Part shown: positions 1 to 9,278 of the stretch, one piece after another
Position numbering within the stretch: the stretch's first letter is position 1
Layout of the letters: every line of letters starts with the position of its first letter
Assembly: GCF_024804185.1 (NCBI RefSeq)
Contig: NZ_CP101657.1
Span: forward strand, 434,001 to 498,000
DNA from: Wolbachia endosymbiont of Aedes albopictus
Lineage (GTDB): Bacteria; Pseudomonadota; Alphaproteobacteria; Rickettsiales; Anaplasmataceae
Length of the DNA stretch: 64,000 nt
Direction: 5' to 3'
The notes under the pieces: model-generated
Seen by the model: the letters and a program-made list of their open reading frames with translations, nothing else
Database searches by the model: none
Told to the model about the DNA's origin: nothing
Made by a program: the position numbers and the translations under genes

Positions 1-267
1 TGCTAAACAATTTACAGCTTTTGCTGCCAGGACATTATCAATCGGGATCGTCAGAGAAGTTGCATATGCAAAATAGGATCTGAGCGTATTCGAAAAGCTC
101 TTTATATGCCGTAGTCAAAAACCATAATAATCATTTTCAAAAGTTTTGTCAGCGTCTAGCAAGTAAAGGCAAATGTCATAGTTTTTGCGTTAATGCGAAA
201 ATTAATGCATGTCTTTTTTGGTATTCTTAAAAATAATCAACCATTTAATTGTAATTTTGTTGGATAA
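1..267 (+). pseudogene. IS110-family transposase, C-terminal fragment
   Basis: This is the C-terminal end of an IS110-type transposase that begins outside the window. The plus-strand frames give pieces resembling the family C-terminus (...ERIRKALYMP..., ...ALMRKL, FFGILK), broken by a frameshift and stop codons. The same sequence occurs in inverted orientation at about 16995-17295, inside a longer dead copy (17029-17925), which is how the fragment was recognised. It cannot encode a working transposase. The stop at 265-267 is the one used by the best-matching frame. The rest of the element lies before position 1. Confidence 0.7.
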
Positions 268-600
268 TTTGTTTGACAGCAGAGACAGTATCTGGGATCC
301 AGGTTGCTCACAAGCAAACTATCATAGAAAGTGGTTACAACGTTTTCGATGAGATTATATGGAAAACTGGATTCCAGACTGGAATGACAAGTTCGCGGCG
401 GCATCCTCGTCATTCCGCCGCGGTATCTCTTAACATAGATCCCGCTAACACGTAGCGGGATGACGAATTGCTTAACCTTCATACCGCCACGAACCGTCAT
501 GCCACCGTGAACCGTCATACCGCGATTCATTCGCGGTATCTCTTAACATAGATCCCGCTAACACGTAGCAGGATGACGGTTGTCGTTTAGCTACAAACGT
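268..600. repeat. Cluster of short palindromic repeats (two families)
   Basis: Positions 280-395 carry palindromes of the first family, recognised by paired halves such as ATCCCAG/CTGGGAT and ATTCCAG/CTGGAAT, with an 80-base spacer repeated in inverted orientation at about 24095-24180. Positions 395-590 carry the second family, with cores such as CCGCGATTCATTCGCGG and blocks reading GAACCGTCAT and CCCGCTAACACGTAGCGGG. Short open frames here are made of repeat sequence and are not considered genes. The palindromes resemble the coding-sequence palindromes known from Wolbachia. Confidence 0.85.
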
Positions 601-930
601 TAAGAAATTTACCAAACGAAAAAAAGGCAAAAGAAGCCCCGAGTAGCGAGTTTTGACTCTATATTACTGTAAGTGGCGCTGTAATAATGTGCTAACGCTT
701 AAAATAAGCGCGATTTGGCTGAATGTAGAAAAAATAAAAAAGACATGCAGCCGCTATAATTTTATGTAATCCGCCAATAAATACTCTGAGTTTTTTACTG
801 AATTTTGTCATTGAGCCTGCAGGTCAAAAACAAGTTTTGAGTCATAAATACCCTTACTGTTATAATAAGGGGGCTGGCAAAGCTTGTCAAGTAAGTTTTT
901 TCGTTTCTAACGGTTGTTGCCAAAAACTAT
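597..930 (-). repeat. Dispersed repeat B, copy 1
   Basis: This segment is about 330 bases long. It recurs at 31308-31620 in the same orientation and at 22400-22735 inverted. One end has a polypurine stretch (AAGAAATTTACC then GGCAAAAGAAGCCCC) shared with repeat A. The other end (ACTTGACAAGC, AGACTTCTTGCATAG) is also shared with repeat A. The inner part of each copy holds a small conserved reading frame, annotated separately. The far end runs into the 3' end of ccmA. It has no transposase and looks like a non-autonomous mobile unit or a decayed element. Confidence 0.75.
692..811 (-). CDS. Conserved mini-ORF in repeat B (39 aa, one membrane segment)
   Basis: This is a 39-codon ATG frame starting MTKFSKKLRVFIGGLHKIIA and continuing AACLFYFFYIQPNRAYFKR. 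It has a basic N-terminus and a hydrophobic stretch at about residues 12-30 that could span the membrane. The same peptide is kept in the other two copies of repeat B (22540-22692, with an 11-residue extension, and 31410-31529). That is more than expected for junk of this age, although high copy identity alone could explain it. There is no good Shine-Dalgarno sequence. I recognise no family, so this is a weak gene call. Confidence 0.25.
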   Translation of the reverse strand: MTKFSKKLRVFIGGLHKIIAAACLFYFFYIQPNRAYFKR

Positions 931-1550
931 GCAAGAAGTCTATTGAAATCACGTATATTAATCGTTGTAAAATCACACAATTGCTCTGTAGAGCTATGCC
1001 CTGTAATAATTACTATACCATTTTGCTCAGAGCGTATTGAGATTAGGTTCAGCACTAATTCACACGTTGCACTATCAAGATTACAAAATGGTTCATCTAT
1101 CAGCCAAACGTTTGCATTAGAAATCAAGAGGCGAGCAAGCGCAACTCTTCTTTTCCAACCTGCAGAAAGTTCGCCATATCTAATATTAAGTACAGATTGC
1201 AACTGCAAGCAACAAACAGCTGCCATAATCAATTCCCTAGTATTTCGTATTCCTGCCCAGAATTCTATGTTTTGAGCAACAGTTAAGCTATCTTTACAGG
1301 CATTCTTATGGCCTATATAGACCATAGAAGGTATATAGGATTTTGGATCATCATATATGTCTTTTCCGCAGTACCTTATATTGCCTGATACCGGCGGTAA
1401 AAGTCCAGATAAACTTCTAATTAAGCTGGTTTTACCACTACCATTTGGACCAGTGATTAGAATCTTTGATTTTGGCTCAGCTTTAAAACTGAGATGTTTA
1501 AATAATACTTTGTTATTACGAGCGCAGGATAAATTTTCACATTCGAGCAT
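927..1550 (-). CDS. ccmA: Heme exporter ATP-binding protein CcmA
   Basis: This is the ABC ATPase subunit of the CcmABCD system, which works with heme handling and release for cytochrome c maturation at the inner membrane. The 207-residue protein has Walker A GPNGSGKT at about 34-41, the signature LSAGWKRRVALARLL at about 128-142 and Walker B VWLIDEP at about 148-154, followed by a switch histidine in ITGHSS. Length is normal for CcmA. It lies 3 bases downstream of an upstream membrane-anchored gene, so the two are probably co-transcribed. Its last codons (RLLA-stop) are made from the terminus of the adjoining dispersed repeat, so the natural C-terminus has been replaced. The core motifs are intact and the protein is probably functional. 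Confidence 0.93.
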   Translation of the reverse strand: MLECENLSCARNNKVLFKHLSFKAEPKSKILITGPNGSGKTSLIRSLSGLLPPVSGNIRYCGKDIYDDPKSYIPSMVYIGHKNACKDSLTVAQNIEFWAGIRNTRELIMAAVCCLQLQSVLNIRYGELSAGWKRRVALARLLISNANVWLIDEPFCNLDSATCELVLNLISIRSEQNGIVIITGHSSTEQLCDFTTINIRDFNRLLA

Positions 1551-1553
1551 GAA

Positions 1554-1985
1554 TTATCTGCCCTTCCCCTTATGTTTACCTTGAGTTGAAGCCTGAGCTT
1601 TTACAAACAGCTCCCAAAATCCTTTCTGGCCGCCTTCTCTATGTATCAATTGTGCAAAACGCTGCATTAAACCATTGCCCATCATAACCATCTTTGTCCA
1701 TTTACCTAGCGGTTTTGCTATGTCAACTATTTCTGGATCTTCTTTATAAACTTGCACATCTTTTTGTTTCTCGCGTAGCGTTTCTTGTTGTTTCATCAAC
1801 TCTTTTTGCTTATTTTTTTGATATAATTCATTGAATTTTCTGTCTTCTTCCCACTCTTCTTTAAAAACTTTTCTAGGAAATATGATTTTTCTAATGCGAT
1901 TTTTGTATATTTTTCTCAAAAAGAGAAATACTGCAGCTACAGCAAGTAATGTTACGCTATATAATATGATCTGTGTAAGTGGCAT
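1554..1985 (-). CDS. Rickettsiales membrane-anchored protein of unknown function
   Basis: The 143-residue protein has one N-terminal membrane segment (about residues 5-25, LYSVTLLAVAAVFLFLRKIY), then a strongly basic and charged region rich in Lys, Glu and Gln (about 27-85, likely helical), and a short C-terminal part ending in GKHKGKGR. The predicted topology is a small membrane anchor with a cytoplasmic tail. It ends 3 bases before ccmA and is probably in its operon, but that does not prove a role in cytochrome maturation. I do not recognise a named family. Confidence 0.75.
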   Translation of the reverse strand: MPLTQIILYSVTLLAVAAVFLFLRKIYKNRIRKIIFPRKVFKEEWEEDRKFNELYQKNKQKELMKQQETLREKQKDVQVYKEDPEIVDIAKPLGKWTKMVMMGNGLMQRFAQLIHREGGQKGFWELFVKAQASTQGKHKGKGR

Positions 1986-2181
1986 TTCCTGTATCTAATT
2001 CATTAAAAATACCCTTACTGTTATATCATAATTATAGAAATTGTGCAATTTTTTTGCGGGTAAAGACAATATAAAAGCAGTACTGCTCTATTTCGAAAAT
2101 TGCGCAAATATCTGACGAACGGGCTTGTATGTAATAAGGTTTATTTCTATACTTCCTAAAGAATTTAGAAGTAAAACAAAT

Positions 2182-3984
2182 ATGAACTGCTATAAAACTC
2201 ATACGTGCAATGAACTGAGGAAGAACGACGTAGAAAAGGAAGTTACCCTTTCTGGATGGTTATATCGTAAGCGCGACCATGGTAACCTAATCTTTGTTGA
2301 TTTAAGAGACTTCTATGGAATCACTCAACTAGTATTTAACAATGACAAAGACTTTTTTGACGAGATATCAAATTTAAAATTGGAGAGTGTAATTACTGTT
2401 ACAGGAATAGTTGAAGCTAGAACTGAAGATACGGTAAACAGCTCTATTTCTACCGGAGAAATCGAGGTGATAGTCAACAATTTGCGCGTTGAGTCGGAAG
2501 TTGAGTTCCACTTTGATGAAGAAATAGCAAAAGAAGAAAGAAGTATATTGGCAAGCATTACCGGCGAGCAAGAATACCCAGAAAACATGAGATTTAAATA
2601 TCGATTTCTTGACTTAAGACGTGAAAAAGCCCGCAACAATATTATTTTGCGCTCACAAATTATTGCAGAGCTCCGCAAGCTCATGATAGAGCGAGGATTT
2701 TTAGAGATTCAAACTCCAATACTCACTGCTTCCTCTCCTGAAGGAGCACGCGACTACCTAGTGCCAAGCAGGCTAAATCCCGGCAAGTTCTATGCATTGC
2801 CACAAGCTCCGCAGATTTTCAAACAGTTGCTCATGGTCTCAGGGTTTGATAAATATTTCCAAATCGCACCGTGTTTTCGTGATGAAGATGCAAGGGCTGA
2901 CCGCTCTCCTGGGGAATTTTACCAGCTAGACCTTGAAATGTCTTTTGTGACTCAAGAGGACATATTTGACGTTATTGAATCTGCTTTATATAAAGTGTTC
3001 GCCAAATTTTCTCGCAAGTCTGTCGATAAAGATTTTCCACGCATTACATACAAAGAGGCAATGCTTAAGTATGGTTCTGACAAGCCAGATTTGCGTAATC
3101 CACTATTAATCAGCGATGTTACAGAAATTTTCCGTGATTCAGGGTTCAATATTTTCAAAAGCAATATTGAGCGTGATATGGTAGTGAGAGCCATCCCTGC
3201 ACCTAAAACAGCAGAGGAACCACGCAGCTTCTTTGATAAAAAGATAGAACATGCGCAAAAAGAATTCGGTGCTAAGGGTCTCGGATATATAACGTTTGAT
3301 AAAGATGGAACTGCGAAAGGTCCAATTGCTAAATTTCTTGATGAAAATAGGCTAAACCACATAAGAGAAGCAACAAACATAGAGCCAGAAGATAGTGTGT
3401 TTTTTGCTTCTGACAAAGAGAATGAGGCGGCAAACATTGCAGGAAAAGTACGCACTCTTTTAGGGTCAGAACTCAGTCTCATAGATGATAATATCTTCAA
3501 GTTTTGTTGGATCATTGATTTTCCATATTTTGTATATGACGATAAAAGTAAAAAAATCGATTTCTTTCATAACCCATTTTCTATGCCACACGGTGGTCTG
3601 AAAGATTTAGAGGAAAAGAATCCACTCGATATCCTTGCTTACCAGTATGATCTTGTTTGCAATGGAATAGAACTATCAAGTGGGGCAATTCGCAATAACA
3701 AACTGGATATCATGTATAAAGCTTTTGCCATTGCAGGCTATAGTAAAGAAGAAGTTGATACAAAATTCGGTGCGCTTGTGCGTGCATTCAGGTTCGGAGT
3801 GCCGCCTCATGGTGGAATAGCACCAGGAGTTGATAGAATGGTTATGCTACTTGCCGATGAGCTGAACATTCGTGAAGTAATCTGTTTTCCTATGAATCAG
3901 CAGGGTGAAGATGTTTTAATGGGCGCTCCTTCTAAAATAGAGGATAAGCATTTACGTGAATTATTTTTGCAGATTATTAGGTAA
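2182..3984 (+). CDS. aspS: Aspartyl-tRNA synthetase
   Basis: This enzyme charges tRNA-Asp. In bacteria lacking asparaginyl-tRNA synthetase it usually also mischarges tRNA-Asn for later amidation. The 600-residue protein has an N-terminal OB-fold anticodon domain (about 1-110, with [12 protein letters not shown]), the class II core with motif 2 ([20 protein letters not shown]), the bacterial insertion domain in the middle, and motif 3 ([14 protein letters not shown], about 544-557). A longer frame opens at a TTG at 2125, but the ATG at 2182 puts the first residues where other bacterial AspRS proteins start. It is transcribed alone. A perfect hairpin follows at 4009-4036. Confidence 0.96.
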   Translation: MNCYKTHTCNELRKNDVEKEVTLSGWLYRKRDHGNLIFVDLRDFYGITQLVFNNDKDFFDEISNLKLESVITVTGIVEARTEDTVNSSISTGEIEVIVNNLRVESEVEFHFDEEIAKEERSILASITGEQEYPENMRFKYRFLDLRREKARNNIILRSQIIAELRKLMIERGFLEIQTPILTASSPEGARDYLVPSRLNPGKFYALPQAPQIFKQLLMVSGFDKYFQIAPCFRDEDARADRSPGEFYQLDLEMSFVTQEDIFDVIESALYKVFAKFSRKSVDKDFPRITYKEAMLKYGSDKPDLRNPLLISDVTEIFRDSGFNIFKSNIERDMVVRAIPAPKTAEEPRSFFDKKIEHAQKEFGAKGLGYITFDKDGTAKGPIAKFLDENRLNHIREATNIEPEDSVFFASDKENEAANIAGKVRTLLGSELSLIDDNIFKFCWIIDFPYFVYDDKSKKIDFFHNPFSMPHGGLKDLEEKNPLDILAYQYDLVCNGIELSSGAIRNNKLDIMYKAFAIAGYSKEEVDTKFGALVRAFRFGVPPHGGIAPGVDRMVMLLADELNIREVICFPMNQQGEDVLMGAPSKIEDKHLRELFLQIIR

Positions 3985-4008
3985 AGTTAGAATATTTAAT
4001 TGCTAATT

Positions 4009-4036
4009 AATCATGCAGAGCACGCTCTGCATGATT
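4009..4036. terminator. Bidirectional hairpin between aspS and the GH25 gene
   Basis: This is a perfect 13-bp inverted repeat (AATCATGCAGAGC and its complement) around a 2-base centre. It sits in the 77-base gap between two convergent genes. The flanks are AT-rich. Position and symmetry fit a terminator serving both strands, although there is no long T run. Confidence 0.55.
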
Positions 4037-4061
4037 TATAAAATTTACGTAGTTCAATATG

Positions 4062-4796
4062 CTACAACAATGTATGTTGGCTAAAGACATTCTCTAAATT
4101 TTCAAAATTTAAGCTTAAATCTAAAAATTTTTCCTTTATTTCACCAAAATTTTGAGCTAAGGGGTTTTGAGGAGTTTTATCTAAGCATACGTCATCACCT
4201 ATTCCCTCCACTCTACCTTTGCAACTATAATTCCAGTAATCATAACTTTTTCCTGCCTCTTTCCAATCTGTCGGTATCATAGGTTTTTTTGCCCAATGAG
4301 CAACCCATAATGGATATTTAGAAAAGTCATGGGTTTCTTGCACATAGTAACTATTCCACGTCTTTGGTGAAGCGTGTATAATTGGACTGTATCCATTTTC
4401 ATCCAATTGAGTTAATAAAGCATGAAGATTTTCAGCTCTTTCCATATTAGTGTGTTTTGTAGGATCATCACACTTTTCTGTTTGTCCCTTTCCACAAATA
4501 CCTGTTGTGGCGCTAACAGCTAACTTATTTTCACCTGGCTCAAAACTAGCTTTTTTAAGTGTGTTAACTATGTTATTTAGCTGACCTTCAGGTGTTGAAG
4601 TCATTCTAAAGACATGGTATCCACCAGCGGAAATATTATTTTCTTTCATGTTTTGAAAGTTTTGTTCGAATTTTGAATCTTGAAAAGTTTCTCCTTCAGT
4701 TGCTTTGGCAAATGCAAATTTTACCCCATCTGTTGCAACTTTCGACCAATCAATCTCTTCATTCCAATGAGATACGTTTATACCTTTTTCACTCAT
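4062..4796 (-). CDS. GH25 muramidase-fold protein lacking catalytic residues
   Basis: The 244-residue protein has the glycoside hydrolase 25 pattern. It opens with GINVSHWNEEIDW, followed by VKFAFAKATEGETFQD, then the conserved YH of GGYHVFR (about 60-61), YPLWVAHWAKKP (about 161-172) and a C-terminal WNYSCKG. Family members cut peptidoglycan glycan strands. The expected catalytic acids appear replaced: GIDVS is GINVS (N7), the DxE strand reads LAVSATTG (S95, T97), and the late VDLN position is VCLD (C204). Four cysteines (101, 109, 192, 204) are unusual for a cytosolic protein. There is no signal peptide. The start is supported by GAGG upstream. It is likely an inactive homologue of phage-type lysozymes, perhaps a binding protein, or a gene in early decay. 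Confidence 0.8.
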   Translation of the reverse strand: MSEKGINVSHWNEEIDWSKVATDGVKFAFAKATEGETFQDSKFEQNFQNMKENNISAGGYHVFRMTSTPEGQLNNIVNTLKKASFEPGENKLAVSATTGICGKGQTEKCDDPTKHTNMERAENLHALLTQLDENGYSPIIHASPKTWNSYYVQETHDFSKYPLWVAHWAKKPMIPTDWKEAGKSYDYWNYSCKGRVEGIGDDVCLDKTPQNPLAQNFGEIKEKFLDLSLNFENLENVFSQHTLL

Positions 4797-4973
4797 ACTA
4801 ACCTCATAATTACAATAAATGTTGAATATAAAATATAATAGTGAAAATTTAGTAAATATCTTTTGAGCATATTGTAAACAATTTTATACTAAAATAGTTA
4901 CAAAGCTCTAAACTACAATCTATAGACAAAAATATTTGTTATTAGTAAGTTAAATTATAGTGAGTTAAAAGTT

Positions 4974-6236
4974 ATGAACGATATTCAAAAAGCAATACTA
5001 TCAAGCATAATCTGTAACATAATTGTATGGTATGAAATAACTCTTTTTGGGGTCTTAACACACACAATAAGTAGCATTTTTTTTCCATCAGAAAGTGATT
5101 ACTTAAGCACAATCAAATTTCTTGGTACTTTCGCAGTTGGTTTTGGATTTAGACCACTTGGTGCATTCATTTTTGGCTACATTGGAGATAAATCCGGTAG
5201 AAGGAAAGTTTTACTTACTTCAGTGATATTAGTTTCAATACCATCTACTGTAATTGGAGTTATACCTGGCTATAAAGAAATAGGAATATTTTCTTCTATA
5301 CTACTTCTATTATGTAGAATCATGCAAGGAATGGCAGCAGGTGGAGAAACGAGTATCAACTCAGCCTTTTTAATAGAGCATTCAAGCGATAAAAAAAATC
5401 TAGGTTTTTTAGGGAGTATGAAGCCTTTTAGCGGCGCGCTTGGTTCTATTATATGTTTTGTAATGATAGCTATTTGTAAAAAACTCACAGGTGAAAATTA
5501 TGAAATTTGGGGCTGGAGATTGCCCTTCTATTTCTGCTCTATTATGGGCATAATAGGCTTTTTAACAAGATATATAATGGAAGAGAGCTTAGCATATAAA
5601 GTGCACGATCAAAATAAAAACTTATCTCATTCTCCATTTTTAGAATTAATCAGGGACTATAAAAAAGCATTTGTGATAGCAATTGGACTTGGTATAGCCC
5701 AAAATGCAATCGTTTATTCAGCAATCATGTTCTACAACATATCTATAAAAGAACTTATTCTCTCAGGCATCAATATTAAAAATGTAGTAAGGATTATAGT
5801 TGAAATTACATTTGGAGCGTCTGCAGTGCTGTTTGCAATACTGTCTGATAAAGTTGGAAGAAAAAATGTAATGATTTCTACATTAGTAGCTTTAACTTGC
5901 GCCGGTTTGCCCGCACTTTCGCTATTATCATATGATAACCACTATATTGTAACGCTCACTTTTCTATTGATAAGCGTACCGATAGGTGCATCTTTTGGAA
6001 TATATAATTCTCTTGTCTGCGAGTTATTTCCAACGAAAGTTAGGTGCACCGGCTTCAGCCTAGCACATAATATATCTGCAGGTATTTTTGGTGGCCTTTC
6101 TCCATCGATATGCATGTGGCTTATAGAAAAAACTGAAACGAAATTTGCAGCAGGCATTTATCTTACTGCCTGCGCATTAATTAGCCTAATATCTGTGCTT
6201 CAAATCAAAGCCAAAGACAGAAAAGTTGATTGGTGA
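4974..6236 (+). CDS. MFS transporter, metabolite:H+ symporter (ProP-like)
   Basis: The 420-residue membrane protein has about 12 predicted helices. The major facilitator signature appears in the loop between helices 2 and 3 (GYIGDKSGRRKVLL, about 72-85) and again, weaker, in the second half (AILSDKVGRKNVM). The segment FRPLGAFIFGYIGD and RIMQGMAAGGE are typical of the metabolite:H+ symporter branch that includes proline/betaine and alpha-ketoglutarate carriers. The substrate cannot be told from sequence; in Wolbachia such carriers probably import host compounds. It is transcribed alone and converges on the pseudouridine synthase gene with a 7-base gap. Confidence 0.85.
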   Translation: MNDIQKAILSSIICNIIVWYEITLFGVLTHTISSIFFPSESDYLSTIKFLGTFAVGFGFRPLGAFIFGYIGDKSGRRKVLLTSVILVSIPSTVIGVIPGYKEIGIFSSILLLLCRIMQGMAAGGETSINSAFLIEHSSDKKNLGFLGSMKPFSGALGSIICFVMIAICKKLTGENYEIWGWRLPFYFCSIMGIIGFLTRYIMEESLAYKVHDQNKNLSHSPFLELIRDYKKAFVIAIGLGIAQNAIVYSAIMFYNISIKELILSGINIKNVVRIIVEITFGASAVLFAILSDKVGRKNVMISTLVALTCAGLPALSLLSYDNHYIVTLTFLLISVPIGASFGIYNSLVCELFPTKVRCTGFSLAHNISAGIFGGLSPSICMWLIEKTETKFAAGIYLTACALISLISVLQIKAKDRKVDW

Positions 6237-6243
6237 AATCTTT

Positions 6244-7164
6244 TCAGTCGAAAAATAGTGCTTCAATAGACTTTTCAATGTGCTTAGGGATAGGAGCGGT
6301 AATAGTGATTCCTTTATTGTTTGGCAATTTTAAAGATAAAGAATGCGAATGAAGGTGAATTTTATTTGCCACTTCATCAATAAAAGCTTTTTTACCACCG
6401 TATTTACCGTCACCAAGAATGGGACAATTTATATGAGCTAAATGTGCACGTAACTGATGGGTTCTGCCGGTAATTGGTTGTAATTTTAAATAAGCAACAT
6501 TATGTTTTAACCTTGCTATAATTGAAAAATGCGTAGTGGCACTTTGAGGTGAGCCTTCATCAACGACCACTTTTTCTTGACCAGAAATATATTTTTTTAC
6601 CAACGGATAATCTATTATTCCACTATCCTTGCTTGGCATGCCAGAAGTTAATGCTAAATAAGTTTTTTTTACCCTCCGTCCTTTAAATTCCTCCATAAGG
6701 TATCTGGCAACACTAGCATTGCGTGCGAATATTATCACTCCGCTCGTATCTCTATCTAGTCTATGGACAATTTTAAATATTTCTCCTTCTCTTATTTGGT
6801 CAAGCAAATCACTAATGCTAATCTTTACTTTTACGCCACCTTGAACAATGACCCCTGCAGGTTTGTTTATAGCTAGTATATATTCGTCTTCATATAATAT
6901 GTTCTCTCTTAGTAGATTCACTAACTTTTCATTATATTTGCAGTCAGAATTAGTGTTCTCAATATAATTCAAGTGCTTCAGCGTTATAGTTTGTCCAGAA
7001 TTTACTCTATCACTAGACTTTGCTTTGCAATCATCAACTTTGATTAATCCTTTCCTTAAAGATTTTTCAATTACAGATTGCTTTAGATCAGGAAAGATTC
7101 TTCTGATGTACCTATCTAGTCTAACGTTATCGTCTTTTACTAATATGGTTTTTATATTCTCCAT
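6244..7164 (-). CDS. rluC: RluA/RluC-family 23S rRNA pseudouridine synthase
   Basis: The enzyme isomerises specific uridines in 23S rRNA. An S4 RNA-binding domain comes first (NVRLDRYIRRIFPDLKQ, with LRKGLIKVDD), then the catalytic domain with HRLDRDTSGVIIFARN holding the catalytic aspartate, and LQPITGRTHQLRAHLAHI near the C-terminus. Length is normal. Start choice is uncertain: the open frame extends to a TTG at 7227 and there is another ATG at 7203, but the ATG at 7164 places the S4 domain as usual. RluC versus RluD specificity is an inference from general similarity. Confidence 0.85.
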   Translation of the reverse strand: MENIKTILVKDDNVRLDRYIRRIFPDLKQSVIEKSLRKGLIKVDDCKAKSSDRVNSGQTITLKHLNYIENTNSDCKYNEKLVNLLRENILYEDEYILAINKPAGVIVQGGVKVKISISDLLDQIREGEIFKIVHRLDRDTSGVIIFARNASVARYLMEEFKGRRVKKTYLALTSGMPSKDSGIIDYPLVKKYISGQEKVVVDEGSPQSATTHFSIIARLKHNVAYLKLQPITGRTHQLRAHLAHINCPILGDGKYGGKKAFIDEVANKIHLHSHSLSLKLPNNKGITITAPIPKHIEKSIEALFFD

Positions 7165-7378
7165 TACTTTATTTGGATGTATGCTAATATCAACTGTTTG
7201 CATGACATAAAATAAAGTATAGCACAAGATATAAACCCTTCGGCTACATGTGCTATTTATTTAGTAGATTAAATATGAAGTTTAAAACTCTGCTGTCAAC
7301 TTCCTGCAAAACTAGTGAAAACCAAACTTGCTTAAAACCACTTAATTAGTTATAGTTATAAGTTTGAGATACAGTAAA

Positions 7379-8674
7379 ATGATGGCTTTTGTCCCTTTGA
7401 TTATTTTTTTAATCTTGTACCTTGGAAGTGGTGCTTATTTTTCTTTTATCGGAACTGATAATCCACTTCATCAGGTTTCACCAGTAATCTGCTTATTACC
7501 AGCACTATTTTTTGCTGTCTCACGTGGTACAAATAAAATTCAGCATAACATCGATACTGTTATCGAGGGTATGGGTGACAAAAGCACCCTTACTATGTGT
7601 TTAATTTTTCTATTTTCTGGAGCATTTTCTGCGGTTACTCAATCAATTGGTAGCGCAGACACTGTTGCTAATTTAATTCTTAATTTCCTTCCAGCAAGAT
7701 TACTGCTGCCTGGAGTATTTTTGGCTTCTGCTTTTATTTCAACTGCAATTGGCACATCTATGGGAGTTGTTGCGCTGATGGTGCCTATAGCTGTTAATCT
7801 GGCAAAAAGTGGAGCTTTTGGTCTTGAAATAGGAACTGCAACTGTAGTAGGTGGTGCTGTATTTGGTGACAACCTTTCGATGATATCTGATACCACCATT
7901 GCATCTGTTTCTTCACAGGGAGCTTCAGCAAAAGATAAACTTAAAATAAACTCTAAGGTTGCATTTACTGCAGGTATTATAACACTCACCTATCTGGCAG
8001 TGATTTCAAGTAGTACAAAAATTATTTCTATATCAAATTTAGATTATTATTCTATAATAAAAATTATTCCTTATATTTCTTTAATAATCATGGGACTGCT
8101 TGAAGTCACCACTTTAGTAACAATAACTGTAAACATAATTATTGCTGGTGTGCTAGGAATAGCTTTTTTTGACTATGCTACCATTCAATTTCCTCATGAC
8201 GTGTATGACGGTTTCAAAAAAGTAAACGAAATAGTGATATTTGCGCTATTTATTGGTGGTTTGAGCCATATAATGTACAAACAAGGTCAAAAAGCGTTGC
8301 ATAAACTTATCGATGAAAGCAATATCACAAAAACTAAAGCTGAATTTGTGATAGCAGGAATTGCGTCTATGTTTACTACCTTAGTTGCCAATAATACCAT
8401 TGCTATTTTACTAAGTGGTGGCATTGCAAAAAGGCTTGCACAAAAACACAGTATTGCGCCATATCGCAGTGCATACTTATTAGATGTTTTTGCTTGTGCT
8501 ACAAAAGGTATCTTACCTTATGGTTCCCAACTATTGCTAGCAGGGAGTGTAGCTTCTGTATCACCTGTTTCTTTATTAACAAAAGTATATTATTGCTTTA
8601 TTTTAGCAGCAGTTACAATAGGCGAAATAATCATCAACAGCAGAAAAGAGAAACATTGTGCGGCTGCAACTTAG
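7379..8674 (+). CDS. NhaC-type Na+/H+ antiporter
   Basis: The protein has about 431 residues and some 11-12 hydrophobic segments. Family features are the AIGTSMGVVALMVPIA and VFGDNLSMISDTTI stretches, where conserved polar residues in broken helices of the NhaC/ArsB-like ion transporter fold are found. It would exchange Na+ for H+ across the inner membrane. The frame also opens at a TTG (7364), but the ATG pair at 7379 is preferred. A strong Rho-independent terminator overlaps its stop codon. A lone MrpE gene elsewhere in the window is another trace of antiporter biology. Confidence 0.85.
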   Translation: MMAFVPLIIFLILYLGSGAYFSFIGTDNPLHQVSPVICLLPALFFAVSRGTNKIQHNIDTVIEGMGDKSTLTMCLIFLFSGAFSAVTQSIGSADTVANLILNFLPARLLLPGVFLASAFISTAIGTSMGVVALMVPIAVNLAKSGAFGLEIGTATVVGGAVFGDNLSMISDTTIASVSSQGASAKDKLKINSKVAFTAGIITLTYLAVISSSTKIISISNLDYYSIIKIIPYISLIIMGLLEVTTLVTITVNIIIAGVLGIAFFDYATIQFPHDVYDGFKKVNEIVIFALFIGGLSHIMYKQGQKALHKLIDESNITKTKAEFVIAGIASMFTTLVANNTIAILLSGGIAKRLAQKHSIAPYRSAYLLDVFACATKGILPYGSQLLLAGSVASVSPVSLLTKVYYCFILAAVTIGEIIINSRKEKHCAAAT

Positions 8675-8690
8675 AGTTTCTCTTTTTTTT
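8647..8690 (+). terminator. Rho-independent terminator of the NhaC gene
   Basis: An 8-bp stem (AGAGAAAC at 8647-8654 with GTTTCTCT at 8676-8683) is followed directly by a run of T. The stem includes the last codons and stop codon of the antiporter gene. The loop is rather long (21 bases). Confidence 0.65.
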
Positions 8691-8710
8691 ACCCATAAGA
8701 AACGGAATTA

Positions 8711-9158
8711 CTTGACAAGCTTCGCTAGCCCTCTTATCATGATAGTGAAGGTATTCAGTTATCTTCATCTGTGCAGATTAAACAGCAAGAAAACAACGTA
8801 GTTGGCGTCTTATTTTTAATTTTTTGCACTATGTGCACCTTATGTCTTCACAACATTTCTGGGTTTTTACCTACATAAGCTGAAACGCGCTTATAAGTCG
8901 TTTAAGACAGTATAGTACGCCAATTTGCAGGATTAGAGAGTGACAACTAGCTAACGCGGGGTTTCTTTTGCCTTTTTTTCTGCTTAGTAAATTTCTTAAA
9001 CATTTAAACTAAGGTGAGTTGCGTTTAAAAGCAGCTAAATTGCAGTGTTTAAGATTTAAAAAACGCCAAATACTGAAAATAGACAATGACCAGGTCTTCT
9101 TTTGCCTTTTTTTTCATTTGGTAAATTTCTTAATATTTATAGCTAAACGACAACCGTC
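8711..9158 (+). repeat. Dispersed repeat A, copy 1
   Basis: This unit of about 440 bases has a near-identical inverted copy at 18418-18876, a direct copy at 57891-58300 and a partial copy at 22700-22840 interrupted by an IS5 element. It begins CTTGACAAGC and ends in two GCTTCTTTTGCC-type pyrimidine blocks followed by TTTGGTAAATTTCTTAA, which repeat B shares. All frames are broken and no transposase is visible. It occupies most of the 600-base gap between the antiporter gene and ppdK. Confidence 0.8.
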
Positions 9159-9240
9159 ATCCCGCAGCGGGATCTCTTGTTAGCGCCGCGGCGGTATGAC
9201 GGTTGTCAGGGTGTCATTCCAGTGCTTGACACAGTTGTCT
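9140..9240. repeat. Palindromic repeats next to repeat A
   Basis: Second-family palindromic sequence (CCGTCATCCCGCAGCGGG, GCCGCGGCGG) is followed by a first-family half (GTCATTCCAGTGCTTGACA). No gene is present. Confidence 0.75.
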
Positions 9241-9278
9241 AAGTGAGCCAGTGGTTATATTATTGCTATATTTCTCAC

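Noticed and set aside
273-530. Open frames on both strands at the window start
   Set aside because: They are translations of palindromic repeats; the same peptides (GGMTVRGGMTV and VIPQRD types) arise at 16390-16672, 18081-18361 and 23859-24074.
2952-3500. 187-codon minus-strand frame opposite aspS
   Set aside because: It is a shadow of a highly conserved synthetase reading frame.
8711-9158. Repeat A as a protein-coding gene
   Set aside because: All six frames are broken by stops in each copy.
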